Shown here piece by piece: positions 18,365-26,042 of a stretch of DNA of 41,593 bases. Positions within the stretch are counted from its first letter, which is position 1. Every line of letters starts with the position of its first letter. Position numbers and translations under genes: made by a program. This DNA comes from an uncultured Lewinella sp. Its GTDB lineage: Bacteria > Bacteroidota > Bacteroidia > Chitinophagales > Saprospiraceae. Under the pieces are notes generated by a model, which did no database searches, was not told the DNA's origin, and worked only from the letters and a program-made list of their open reading frames with translations. Where the stretch lies: positions 1 through 41,593 of the forward strand of contig CAJXPD010000064.1 of the NCBI GenBank assembly GCA_913057785.1. Reading direction: 5' to 3'.

Positions 18365-18928
18365 ATGTCAGCATTTGTAAATTATATAGGTAATTACATT
18401 TCTTTATCGAAGGACTTGGCAGAAGACTTGCAGGAATCTTTGCAAATCGACTCCTACAATAAAGGGCATATTCTCCTCAATGAAGGGAGAGTTTGTCACC
18501 GGCTGTATATCTTAGAAACCGGCACAGCTAGAACTTTCTATTATCAAGATGGAAAAGACATAACTTCCTGGATCTATCCAGAACACCTCCCATTCACCGC
18601 CTGGTCGAGCTTTCTCGGGGGGAAGCCCTCTTTTGAATACATTGAGATTCTAGAGGATGCTTCCATACAAAGTATCACTTCTTCACAATTAGAAAACTTA
18701 TATGAAAAGCATCCTAGCTTTGAACGCTTTGGCCGCCGACTCATGGAAGAACAACTCCACTTTCTGGATCAATTTTACAAAGGGTATCTCTTTATGACAG
18801 CAAGAGAAAAATATGATCTCCTTCAGTCTTTTTTTCCAGACGTGACATTGCGGGTAAACTTAGGACATATTGCCTCTCTTTTAGGCGTTTCTCAAGAAAC
18901 CTTAAGTCGCATCAGAAGAAAGAAGTGA
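18365..18928 (+). CDS. Crp/Fnr-family transcription regulator
   Basis: The 187-residue protein has an N-terminal cyclic-nucleotide-binding-like beta-barrel (about 20-115; NKGHILLNEGRVCHRLYILE, then GTARTFYYQDGKDITSWIYP) followed by the long dimer helix and a short C-terminal helix-turn-helix (LGHIASLLGVSQETLSRI). The recognition helix carries Glu178, Ser181 and Arg182 in E-T-L-S-R, the same arrangement FNR uses to read TTGA half-sites, rather than the R-E-T-x-x-R of Crp. Its single cysteine excludes an FNR-type 4Fe-4S cluster, and the cNMP phosphate-binding arginine motif is not evident, so the effector is unknown. A matching FNR-like palindrome lies at 22217-22232. The gene is convergent with the DUF1501 gene. 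Confidence 0.88.
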   Translation: MSAFVNYIGNYISLSKDLAEDLQESLQIDSYNKGHILLNEGRVCHRLYILETGTARTFYYQDGKDITSWIYPEHLPFTAWSSFLGGKPSFEYIEILEDASIQSITSSQLENLYEKHPSFERFGRRLMEEQLHFLDQFYKGYLFMTAREKYDLLQSFFPDVTLRVNLGHIASLLGVSQETLSRIRRKK

Positions 18929-18989
18929 GGCGTTACGCAAGCTTGTTATACTATTGTCGGAATGCCACTCAAAGCGTGTTACTCGCTTG

Positions 18990-20417
18990 CTACGACTTCA
19001 TGAAGCCGATTGGCGACTGTTCGACTCTCGGGTCATAAAACCGGCTAATATTTGGCAACACATAGTTTAAATCACCCTTGCTTACTCCAAACCAATTGGC
19101 CAATTCTGCGAAATACATATCTGTTGAGATGGACGGCAGAAGTATAGCGCCCCCGATGTCATCCGGCCCTCCAAGTTGCAAACTTGGGTAGGTCCCAAAG
19201 ATTTGCCCTCCGTTAATTGCACCTCCCATAGTGATTACATTTCCACCCCAGGCATGATCGGTACCATTTCCGTTGGAGCTAAGGGTACGGCCAAAATCTG
19301 AGATCGTGAAGGTGGTCACCTGCTCAGCTATGCCCAGCTCATCAATTGCTGTTTGGAACTCCTGTAGAGCTTTGCTTAATATACCAAGCATAAGCGTCTG
19401 ATTTTCCAAAACGCTATCGTGATGATCCCAGCCGCCATAGTTAATGAAGAAGGTTTGACGTTTCATTCCCAAGGCCTTTCGGGCAGCTATGGTCTTCGCT
19501 ACCAATGCGAGGTCAGTCGACAAAGCAGCCGAAGAGAATGCGGTGTTCAATGCAGAATTTTTAGCTAGGGCCTCACTAAAGATATGATGATTGGCCTGTG
19601 AGTGAATTATTTTTTGTTGGAAGGTTGACTTAAAGATATCCTGATATTGTTGTGCAAGCAGACTTTCGGTTCCTTTCATAAGCACCTGATCCAAGCCATT
19701 TTGGCCTTCGTAAACTCGAATCCCAACGCTGCCACCTGCTGCTGACCGAATGGCGTATTCCGTGGAATTATCTCCAACCTGGAATACATTGGTTCCGGAA
19801 AGGGAGATATTCATGGATATATCTTGATTTTGATTCCCTTGCTTGAGGATATCTGCCATTCGTCCTCCCCAACCTTTTGAAGAGCGAGAATCGGGAAGAG
19901 AAGTTTGCCACTGCTGGATCTGATCAGCATGAGAAAGCAAGCCGATTGGCAGTTTGGCGCCTCCGGACAGGTACTGGGCTTTGGTCAAAGGTTCAACCAA
20001 GGTCCCAACATTGCTGACAAAGGAAAGCTTACCTTGATTAAATAGCGCTTGGACTTCCGGCATGGCAGGATGGACCCCGTACTCACGCCCCCATTGATCC
20101 CTATGGTCTAAGGATAAGAGGCTTGAGCGAGACAATGCTAGGTTGGATCTACTTTTGCTGTATTCCCGATAAGGTTCCTTACTCCTTGGCACCAGCATAT
20201 TGAAGCTATCATTGCCACCGGCTAAGAGGATACAAACCAATGCTTTATACTCCCCTTCGGATGTATTTGATTTGGCGTTCAATCCGGCAAGTGCATTGGT
20301 CGTGCCAAGGTTTAGAATAGAGGATAGTAAGGTGGTTGAACCGATAGCAGCGCAAGAAGCAGTTCCAACGAATTGTCTTCTGTTCAAGGTAGATTTGCCT
20401 TTATTTGATGTTTTCAT
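18990..20417 (-). CDS. DUF1501 protein, Tat-exported
   Basis: The 475-residue protein has a twin-arginine signal (LNRRQFVGTASCAA, Arg13-Arg14) and the DUF1501 pattern: ALVCILLAGGNDSFNMLVPR (about 59-78), the middle FFINYGGWDHHDS and the C-terminal TFTISDFGRTLSSNGNGTDHAWGG. DUF1501 proteins belong to the alkaline-phosphatase/sulfatase-like superfamily; the GGNDSFNM, GWDHH and DFGRT...DHAWG segments hold the likely metal ligands. The substrate is unknown. The gene is 32 bp downstream of the DUF1800 gene on the same strand, a pairing seen in many bacteria, so both are almost certainly one transcript and probably work together outside the cytoplasm. Confidence 0.92.
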   Translation of the reverse strand: MKTSNKGKSTLNRRQFVGTASCAAIGSTTLLSSILNLGTTNALAGLNAKSNTSEGEYKALVCILLAGGNDSFNMLVPRSKEPYREYSKSRSNLALSRSSLLSLDHRDQWGREYGVHPAMPEVQALFNQGKLSFVSNVGTLVEPLTKAQYLSGGAKLPIGLLSHADQIQQWQTSLPDSRSSKGWGGRMADILKQGNQNQDISMNISLSGTNVFQVGDNSTEYAIRSAAGGSVGIRVYEGQNGLDQVLMKGTESLLAQQYQDIFKSTFQQKIIHSQANHHIFSEALAKNSALNTAFSSAALSTDLALVAKTIAARKALGMKRQTFFINYGGWDHHDSVLENQTLMLGILSKALQEFQTAIDELGIAEQVTTFTISDFGRTLSSNGNGTDHAWGGNVITMGGAINGGQIFGTYPSLQLGGPDDIGGAILLPSISTDMYFAELANWFGVSKGDLNYVLPNISRFYDPRVEQSPIGFMKS

Positions 20418-20449
20418 GTTCGTATTTTCTAAGGATGAGAAATGAAGGA

Positions 20450-22168
20450 TTATAATTGGATAGCATAATCTGGCGCAATGAAACTCAAGTACAAAGCGGC
20501 CTTTACCCGATCACGCCTACCTGTGATTTGACTAATGACTTGCACAATATTTCCCTTCGTCTTTTCAGAAAAGGCGCCACCGGTGAGGATTAGATCTAGC
20601 CGGTCCACCAAAGCGGCAGGATTCCTAGCCAAGGCGATTTCGTCGCTTAAGTCCAAATAGACATAATCTTGCGGATCAAGGTCTTTTTCTTCGTAGCTAG
20701 GGGCATTGTGAACGGATTGTCCCGCCTTGGTAGAAACCTCCATATAGTATTCGTTCATGAACCAGTCATAAGCTAGGTTGATATAATTGATCGAAGTAGC
20801 AGAAGTATGGATTTGAAACTCTGGTGCTGTTAATCCTTCTTCAGCGATCGGGCCATTAGGACGATAGCTAGGTAAATAAAAGTTGAAGACACTTGGAGAC
20901 GCCAGGATACCTTGGCTGACTGCTTCATCAAAGAGGTAACCCCAATTCCACATCTTTCCAGACTGGTTGGAGGCGTTGAAGGCCCGTAAGGCTTGGGTAT
21001 ACCGTAGGAGTGGCTCTCTTAATTTTTTTGCGGGAGCCTTCCCTCTGCTGGAAAAATCAAGCGCCTCTGAATCAGTGAGAATAGCTCGGATGACTGCTGA
21101 CATATCTCCGCGGACACCCTCCCCATTATCATTAAATTTTGTGGCAACTCTAGCGATATAGGCCGGACTAGGGTTGGATTTTACCAATCGCTGAATCAAT
21201 TGATGACCAATGAAAGGACCTACATTTGGATGATTGAAGAGATTGTCGATAGCATCACGAATATCCTCGAGTGTACTTTGACCGGCCGGAATGATTTTGC
21301 CATTCAGGAGCTTCTTGGGGCCCGGTTCATGCCATTTCTCGAAGGGGATCATCGGCTTCCAATTGATCGTAGTGGCCGGCGTCTTGTTGTATTCGCTGTT
21401 CCACTCCGTTTCCACCCAACTATAATCCTCCCAGGGCCAATAGTAGCCAGCAGGGCCGAGGCCTGTAAATATTTTGGCAAACTCCTTGATGTCATCATTA
21501 TTGTAAGTAGGTATGGAGTTGCCTTCCGCATCTAATTTATGAGTGCCATCTATATTGAGTTCATACAAGCCTATCGAGAATAGTTGCATGATCTCTCTGG
21601 CATAGTTCTCATCAGGATGAATATTACGCTTGGGATCTGACCTTGGATTATTGATGTGGCTCAGATAGAAGCCCATCATCGGGTGAAGAGATATATTATA
21701 TAACAGATCTTTGAAATTCCCAAAAGCCTGATTATACAATAGATCATAGTAGTCAGCTAAGCCGGGACCACTAAGCTGTAAATTTGAATTTTCGGATATA
21801 ACGAAGATTTGACTGTACGCCTGGGCTACCCGTTGTCTGACATGATCTTCCGATTTGACAATATTATTCCACCAGGCCATTTTCCAGTAGAACCAATAGG
21901 GTAGAACTGCATCTCCATGGTTCACGATGAAGTCCCGGCCATAGATTCCAATGTATTGTGGCCAAAAGTGCTCCCAAATTTCCCATGTAGTATCTTTGAA
22001 ACTTGTAGATGGAGATAGTTTTAACTGATCTTCTAACCAGTTGGAAATACCTTGACGAGCAACAGCTTTAATCGTCTCGTAGTTTGCCCCTAAGGAAGCA
22101 TAGGTCAGGAATCGAGCGGCTTGATATTCCTGCGCATTTTGCTTTATGGGGTGGATGAATTGAGTCAT
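20450..22168 (-). CDS. DUF1800 protein
   Basis: The 572-residue product starts MTQFIHPIKQNAQEYQAARFL. It matches DUF1800: a helical N-terminal region with ARFLTYASLGANYETIKAV, the central HPDENYAREIMQLFSIGLYELN and the FTGLG, GHQLIQRLVKSNPSPAYIARV and SGKMWNWGYLFDEAVSQGIL blocks. I see no signal peptide, which is unusual given its exported DUF1501 partner; it may be exported as a complex with it or act in the cytoplasm. The enzymatic role of DUF1800 is not established. It is the first gene of a two-gene unit and diverges from the sterol-desaturase-family gene across a 111-bp gap with a symmetric promoter arrangement. Confidence 0.92.
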   Translation of the reverse strand: MTQFIHPIKQNAQEYQAARFLTYASLGANYETIKAVARQGISNWLEDQLKLSPSTSFKDTTWEIWEHFWPQYIGIYGRDFIVNHGDAVLPYWFYWKMAWWNNIVKSEDHVRQRVAQAYSQIFVISENSNLQLSGPGLADYYDLLYNQAFGNFKDLLYNISLHPMMGFYLSHINNPRSDPKRNIHPDENYAREIMQLFSIGLYELNIDGTHKLDAEGNSIPTYNNDDIKEFAKIFTGLGPAGYYWPWEDYSWVETEWNSEYNKTPATTINWKPMIPFEKWHEPGPKKLLNGKIIPAGQSTLEDIRDAIDNLFNHPNVGPFIGHQLIQRLVKSNPSPAYIARVATKFNDNGEGVRGDMSAVIRAILTDSEALDFSSRGKAPAKKLREPLLRYTQALRAFNASNQSGKMWNWGYLFDEAVSQGILASPSVFNFYLPSYRPNGPIAEEGLTAPEFQIHTSATSINYINLAYDWFMNEYYMEVSTKAGQSVHNAPSYEEKDLDPQDYVYLDLSDEIALARNPAALVDRLDLILTGGAFSEKTKGNIVQVISQITGRRDRVKAALYLSFIAPDYAIQL

Positions 22169-22187
22169 AACTAATATTTTGCTGCTA

Positions 22188-22195
22188 CAAATATG
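22188..22195 (-). promoter_or_regulatory. Candidate -7 box for DUF1800/DUF1501
   Basis: On the minus strand this reads CATATTTG, a 7/8 match to the Bacteroidota TAnnTTTG element. It lies 19 bp before the DUF1800 ATG, giving a predicted leader of about 14 nt. No TTTG is seen at the -33 position; instead the palindrome at 22217-22232 sits there. Confidence 0.5.
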
Positions 22196-22216
22196 TGAGG
22201 AGGGGGGGACAATTAA

Positions 22217-22232
22217 TTTGACTTAAGTCAAA
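22217..22232. promoter_or_regulatory. FNR-like 16-bp palindromic operator
   Basis: TTTGACTTAAGTCAAA is a perfect palindrome and matches the Crp/Fnr-class layout TTGAn-N4-nTCAA (as TTGAC-TTAA-GTCAA). Its centre at 22224.5 is 29.5 bp from the first base of each of the two opposed -7 boxes, which puts it near -41.5 from both predicted transcription starts, the classical class II activator position. The local Crp/Fnr protein, with an E-x-x-S-R recognition helix, is the natural candidate ligand. The palindrome and spacing are direct observations; the ligand is inferred. Confidence 0.65.
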
Positions 22233-22253
22233 AGAATCAAGATGGTCTGCCTC

Positions 22254-22261
22254 TACATTTG
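22254..22261 (+). promoter_or_regulatory. Candidate -7 box for the sterol-desaturase-family gene
   Basis: TACATTTG is a perfect TAnnTTTG element 18 bp before the ATG at 22280, predicting a leader of about 14 nt. No TTTG lies 19-21 bp upstream, so the promoter probably depends on an activator bound at 22217-22232. Confidence 0.55.
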
Positions 22262-22279
22262 TCCTAAAATCATTAAGCA

Positions 22280-23269
22280 ATGAGCACAAAGACACTCCTT
22301 TTTAGAGGACTTTTGACATTTGCTGCCCTTGCAGCTATCCCTCATATTTTTGCTGTTTATACAACTGCTGGAGCGGGAACTTCTACCCATTTTCTAACGA
22401 AAATCTTTTCCGAAGAAGTGGTAGAGTATTGGTTTAGTTTGGCGAATGACGGGAGCTTGTTTTACATTATTGTACCTTTCTTTTTGGTGGAGCTGGTACG
22501 GTACATCTTTTTGAAGCGGATGAGCTGGCATTTAGTTGGGGATTCCATTGCGAATGTATTAACCCTAGTCGCCTTTTTAGCCATAGAAGTGATATTAGGG
22601 CTATTATTTTTCTATCAACTGTACTTTTGGGTGTACCAAAACCTCAGTTTACCTGCCTTACCCCTCAACCTAATCACCATCATTAGTTGCATACTGCTAG
22701 CTGATTTCGCCTACTATTGGGATCATCGCTTGATGCATCGGATTGGGGTAGGATGGGCTACCCATACGGTGCACCACAGCTCGCCGCATTTCAACATGTC
22801 TGTGGCCTACCGATTTGGCCCGCTGGATGCCATCATACCGATTTTATTCTCCATTCCGCTAGTGATGCTGGGTTTCAACCCTTGGCTCCTACTCGTAGCG
22901 GAGCTATTCGTACAAACCTATCAAGCAATTTTGCATACCGAAATCATAGGTAAGTTGCCGAAACCAATAGAATATCTATTTAATACTCCCTCACATCATC
23001 GGGTTCATCATGGTGTGAATCGGCAATACTGGGACAAGAACTATGCAGGAATTTTAATTATCTGGGACCGGCTATTTGGAACCTTTGAAGAGGAGCAGGA
23101 GAAAGTTAGATATGGCGTTAGTGAGCCTATAGATTCTGTAAATCCATTAGTCGTATTCTTCCATGGTTTTACCCGTCTCTTTCAAAAAATGTCTCAGGCG
23201 AAAGGGCTAAAAAACAAGTTACTATACTTAGTTAAACCACCGGGTTGGCAGGCGAAAGAGGGGCAATGA
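22280..23269 (+). CDS. Fatty acid hydroxylase/sterol desaturase family membrane protein
   Basis: The 329-residue protein has hydrophobic segments at about 8-28, 58-78, 90-118, 128-146 and 183-212. It carries the three histidine clusters that bind the di-iron centre of this superfamily: His149 and His153 (WDHRLMHR), His162, His165 and His166 (HTVHHSSPHF), and His240, His243 and His244 (HHRVHHG); His219 (AILHTE) also fits. Such enzymes use O2 to hydroxylate or desaturate lipid substrates in the membrane. The substrate here is unknown: hopanoid, carotenoid or acyl chain are all possible. The gene is divergent from DUF1800/DUF1501 and shares their regulatory gap. Confidence 0.93.
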   Translation: MSTKTLLFRGLLTFAALAAIPHIFAVYTTAGAGTSTHFLTKIFSEEVVEYWFSLANDGSLFYIIVPFFLVELVRYIFLKRMSWHLVGDSIANVLTLVAFLAIEVILGLLFFYQLYFWVYQNLSLPALPLNLITIISCILLADFAYYWDHRLMHRIGVGWATHTVHHSSPHFNMSVAYRFGPLDAIIPILFSIPLVMLGFNPWLLLVAELFVQTYQAILHTEIIGKLPKPIEYLFNTPSHHRVHHGVNRQYWDKNYAGILIIWDRLFGTFEEEQEKVRYGVSEPIDSVNPLVVFFHGFTRLFQKMSQAKGLKNKLLYLVKPPGWQAKEGQ

Positions 23270-23284
23270 TTACTAAGGAAAATC

Positions 23285-23320
23285 AGGAAAGGCCTGACAA
23301 AGTCTTGTCAAGCCCTTCCT
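23285..23320 (-). terminator. Rho-independent terminator of ilvE
   Basis: A 16-bp stem (23285-23300 with 23305-23320) and 4-nt loop. On the minus strand all positions pair if two G-U pairs are allowed, and the stem is followed by TGATTTTCCTT, so it fits the leftward ilvE transcript. On the plus strand the same two positions become mismatches and no U-tract follows. Confidence 0.8.
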
Positions 23321-23353
23321 CTAAACAGTCGGGATTCGTATGCTGGACTTTCT

Positions 23354-24382
23354 TTATGCTACGGATAATTTAGACTGAGTTACTACGGTATTCCAGCCAT
23401 GGTGGTCTTCTACTGTTCCGGTTTGTATGCCGATCAGGTTTTTCTTTAGCTGGTACATTAGCGCACCTTCCTCATGATGACAGGCAAATAGATCGCCATC
23501 AATGGAAATTTCCTTGAAAGGGGCTATCCCAGCCGCCGTTCCGATGCCAAAGGCTTCAACTTGCTTACCCGCTTCGAAGGCTTCCCGAAGCGCAGCCACC
23601 GAAAATGGCTTTTCTACCACAGGAATCTTTAGGTCTTTAGCGATTTGGATAACTGACTTTCTAGTAATCCCATCCAAAATGGTATCTGATGGTGCCGGTG
23701 TGATGAATTGCCCATCAATGATGAAACCGAAATTCATAGTACCGGATTCCTCAAACCACTCATGATCATTCGAATCTGTCCAAAGAATCTGATCAAAGCC
23801 CTCTTCTTTTGCTTTTCGGAATGGTAGTAGTGAACCTCCATAATTACCACCACATTTGGCATACCCTACTCCACCAGGTGCAGCCCTCGTGTAATGCCTT
23901 TCCACTTTAACTTTCAGCGGGTTTGAATAATAGCTGCCGGATGGACTGGCCACTACTAGAAAGAGATATTCATCAGCTGCTTCGACACCTAGTTTTGCTT
24001 GCGACGCAATTACAAAAGGGCGCAGATACAGTGTTCCATAACCGAAAGAGGGAACCACATTCCGAAGGTCTGCGACTAATTCCAGGATACCTTCATCCCA
24101 ATTGGATCGAGGAATAGGCGGCATAGCCATTCGCTCCAAGGAGACATTGATACGGTCGAAATTGTCTGCATGTCTAAATACAGAAACCTCTTGTCTTGGA
24201 TTTTTGAAGGCCTTCAAACCTTCAAATACGGTCTGGCCATAATGGAAACACATTGCAAAGGGACTAAGCGTGATATCAGAGAAGGTCTGGATGGAGCCCT
24301 TCTGCCATTTGCCGTTTTCGAATTTCGCTAAATACATCAAAGGAGCGGGGGTACTCCCAAAACTAGGTTTTTGATTTGCCAT
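23354..24382 (-). CDS. ilvE: Branched-chain amino acid aminotransferase
   Basis: The 342-residue protein is a class IV PLP-dependent aminotransferase of the bacterial/eukaryotic long BCAT group, which interconverts Leu, Ile and Val with their 2-oxo acids using glutamate/2-oxoglutarate. The PLP lysine is Lys176 in GVGYAKCGGNYGGSL. Other family segments are HYGQTVFEGLKAF (48-60), LRPFVIASQAKLGV (120-133), the EESGTMNFGFII block and the cofactor-phosphate turn GITRKSVIQIAKDL. Length is normal for the family. It is cytoplasmic. A MocR-type regulator diverges from it across a 131-bp gap with repeated ACAGAT half-sites and may control it. Confidence 0.95.
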   Translation of the reverse strand: MANQKPSFGSTPAPLMYLAKFENGKWQKGSIQTFSDITLSPFAMCFHYGQTVFEGLKAFKNPRQEVSVFRHADNFDRINVSLERMAMPPIPRSNWDEGILELVADLRNVVPSFGYGTLYLRPFVIASQAKLGVEAADEYLFLVVASPSGSYYSNPLKVKVERHYTRAAPGGVGYAKCGGNYGGSLLPFRKAKEEGFDQILWTDSNDHEWFEESGTMNFGFIIDGQFITPAPSDTILDGITRKSVIQIAKDLKIPVVEKPFSVAALREAFEAGKQVEAFGIGTAAGIAPFKEISIDGDLFACHHEEGALMYQLKKNLIGIQTGTVEDHHGWNTVVTQSKLSVA

Positions 24383-24437
24383 GATCGCTGTTTTAAGGTG
24401 TTTAACAAGCTCTACTCCTGGAGCACCGAGGGCTAAA

Positions 24438-24469
24438 CTTGAAGATCATGGCAAATATCTGTACTTTTG
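24438..24469 (+). promoter_or_regulatory. Promoter of the MocR-type regulator gene
   Basis: CTTG at 24438-24441 (3/4 match to the -33 TTTG), a 20-bp spacer and a perfect TAnnTTTG octamer TACTTTTG at 24462-24469. The predicted start is near 24474, giving a leader of about 40 nt before the ATG at 24514. Confidence 0.55.
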
Positions 24470-24515
24470 AAATTGTATAACAGATACACTTTTGTTGTTT
24501 AAAGTTATAACAGAT
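24457..24515. promoter_or_regulatory. Repeated ACAGAT half-sites, candidate MocR autoregulatory operator
   Basis: ATCTGT at 24457-24462 is the inverted form of ACAGAT at 24480-24485 and 24510-24515. The last two are part of an exact 10-bp direct repeat TATAACAGAT (24476-24485 and 24506-24515) spaced 30 bp, about three helical turns. The first half-site overlaps the -7 box and the last overlaps the ATG. MocR-type proteins commonly bind such repeats in divergent gaps and control themselves and the neighbour. Confidence 0.5.
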
Positions 24516-25947
24516 GGCCCGATTCAAACATGAGCGATTGGCGGAACAATTTATCGGCTTGATCGATCGAGGGGAGCTAAAGGCGGGACAGAAGCTCCCT
24601 AGCCTGAGGATGATGAGCAAGCAGCAAGGGGTCAGTTTGATGACGGCCTATCACGCCATTAACAGCCTGCAAGGCCTTGGATACGTCGAATCCCGCCCAA
24701 AATCTGGCTATTATGTGCGTAAACCAAAGCAGAAGATCTCCTTTCGACGGCAGCAGAAACTGAGTGAGAAGAAGAACCCTAAAAGTATCGACGAACTAGT
24801 ACAGCTAGTGTATGGTACCAATCGTTCCAATGAATATATTTCTTTTGCCCTGAATACGCCGGATGTAGAGTTGTTACCTGCTACAAAATTGAAACAATCC
24901 ATTCTTCATGTAAACCGTAATCGATCACATGCGGCCTTGCAATACGGCCCGATCCAGGGCATCCGGGAATTAAGAGAACAGATTGCCGTCCTGATGGCCA
25001 ATAGTGGGATTGAGGTAGATAGTGACGAGTTATTGATTACGGTGGGTTGTCAAGAAGCGATTAATTTGGCTATTACTGCTTGCACCCGCCCAGGAGATAA
25101 GATATTGATTGAATCTCCCACTTACTTTGGCGTTTTTCAGGCTATTTCTTCCAAGGGGCGCATTCCGGTTGAGGTGGAGACTGACTTTGAACACGGGGTA
25201 GTTTTGAAGAGTTTGTTCGAGGCAGTAGAAAAGCATCAGCCAGCTGCCTGTCTACTGGTTACTAATTTTTCTAATCCTTTGGGGGCTAGTATACCCGATG
25301 AAGACAAGGAGCGATTGGTACATTTCTTACAGGAAAAACAGGTGACCTTAATCGAAAACGATATTTATGGAGAGCTATACTTTGGTGCCAAGCGCCCGCG
25401 AAGCTGCAAATCTTTCGATCAGGATGAAAATGTGATTTATTGTTCTTCCTTTTCCAAATCTTTAGCGCCGGGGTATCGAATCGGGTGGATTGAGTCGGGG
25501 CGATATTTTGACCAGATTTTCCAAGCCAAGATCCATCAGAGTGTGGCCACTTCTACCCTGAATCAGGAAATTCTAGCCCACTTCCTTAAGAATGGACGCT
25601 ATGATTTGCATCTGAAGCGCTTGCGAAAACAACTGCATACCCAGAGTCTTAGGTATCAAGAACAGATTTTAAAGCACTTTCCCAAAGGGGCGGTTTTATC
25701 TCGACCAAAGGGGGGCTTTGTGCTTTGGGTTCAATTGCCTGACGAGATTGATACAGTTGAATTACTGCATCTTGCTATGCAACAGAAATTAAATTTTGCT
25801 CCTGGGCAGTTGTTCTCCTTAGAAAAGGATTTGCACAATCACCTGCGCATCAGTATTGGAAAACCTTATGATGAGAAAGTGGAGAAGGGATTACAACTAT
25901 TGGGGAAATTGCTTCATGCTTCCTTACCGTCCAAAGACAAGACATAG
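24514..25947 (+). CDS. MocR-type regulator: GntR helix-turn-helix fused to aminotransferase domain
   Basis: The 477-residue protein has an N-terminal GntR winged helix (about 1-70; GELKAGQKLPSLRMMSKQQG, then SLMTAYHAINSLQGLGYVES) and a fold-type I aminotransferase domain (about 105-470). PLP-binding Lys315 is in SSFSKSLAPGYRIGW; NFSNPLGASIP (about 251-261) and ENDIYGELYF (281-290) hold the Asn and Asp/Tyr cofactor contacts. MocR proteins use bound PLP or an amino-acid aldimine as ligand and rarely act as true aminotransferases. Its divergence from ilvE suggests it senses amino-acid or PLP status and controls ilvE and itself; this is inference. Confidence 0.92.
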   Translation: MARFKHERLAEQFIGLIDRGELKAGQKLPSLRMMSKQQGVSLMTAYHAINSLQGLGYVESRPKSGYYVRKPKQKISFRRQQKLSEKKNPKSIDELVQLVYGTNRSNEYISFALNTPDVELLPATKLKQSILHVNRNRSHAALQYGPIQGIRELREQIAVLMANSGIEVDSDELLITVGCQEAINLAITACTRPGDKILIESPTYFGVFQAISSKGRIPVEVETDFEHGVVLKSLFEAVEKHQPAACLLVTNFSNPLGASIPDEDKERLVHFLQEKQVTLIENDIYGELYFGAKRPRSCKSFDQDENVIYCSSFSKSLAPGYRIGWIESGRYFDQIFQAKIHQSVATSTLNQEILAHFLKNGRYDLHLKRLRKQLHTQSLRYQEQILKHFPKGAVLSRPKGGFVLWVQLPDEIDTVELLHLAMQQKLNFAPGQLFSLEKDLHNHLRISIGKPYDEKVEKGLQLLGKLLHASLPSKDKT

Positions 25948-25967
25948 TTAGACCTATCCACCCTTAA

Positions 25968-25999
25968 TTTGTTTGCTTAGTCTGGATTCGATATCTTTA
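25968..25999 (+). promoter_or_regulatory. Candidate promoter of the epimerase-like gene
   Basis: TTTG at 25968-25971, a 20-bp spacer and TATCTTTA at 25992-25999 (7/8 match to TAnnTTTG). The predicted start would be near 26004, about 40 nt before the ATG at 26043. Confidence 0.4.
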
Positions 26000-26042
26000 G
26001 TTACCGACGACTTTTTTACACTACTTATCGAAATCACCAGAC

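Noticed and set aside
18929..18989. Terminator between the Crp/Fnr and DUF1501 genes
   Set aside because: Only a 5-bp AAGCG/CGCTT stem without a T-tract was found.
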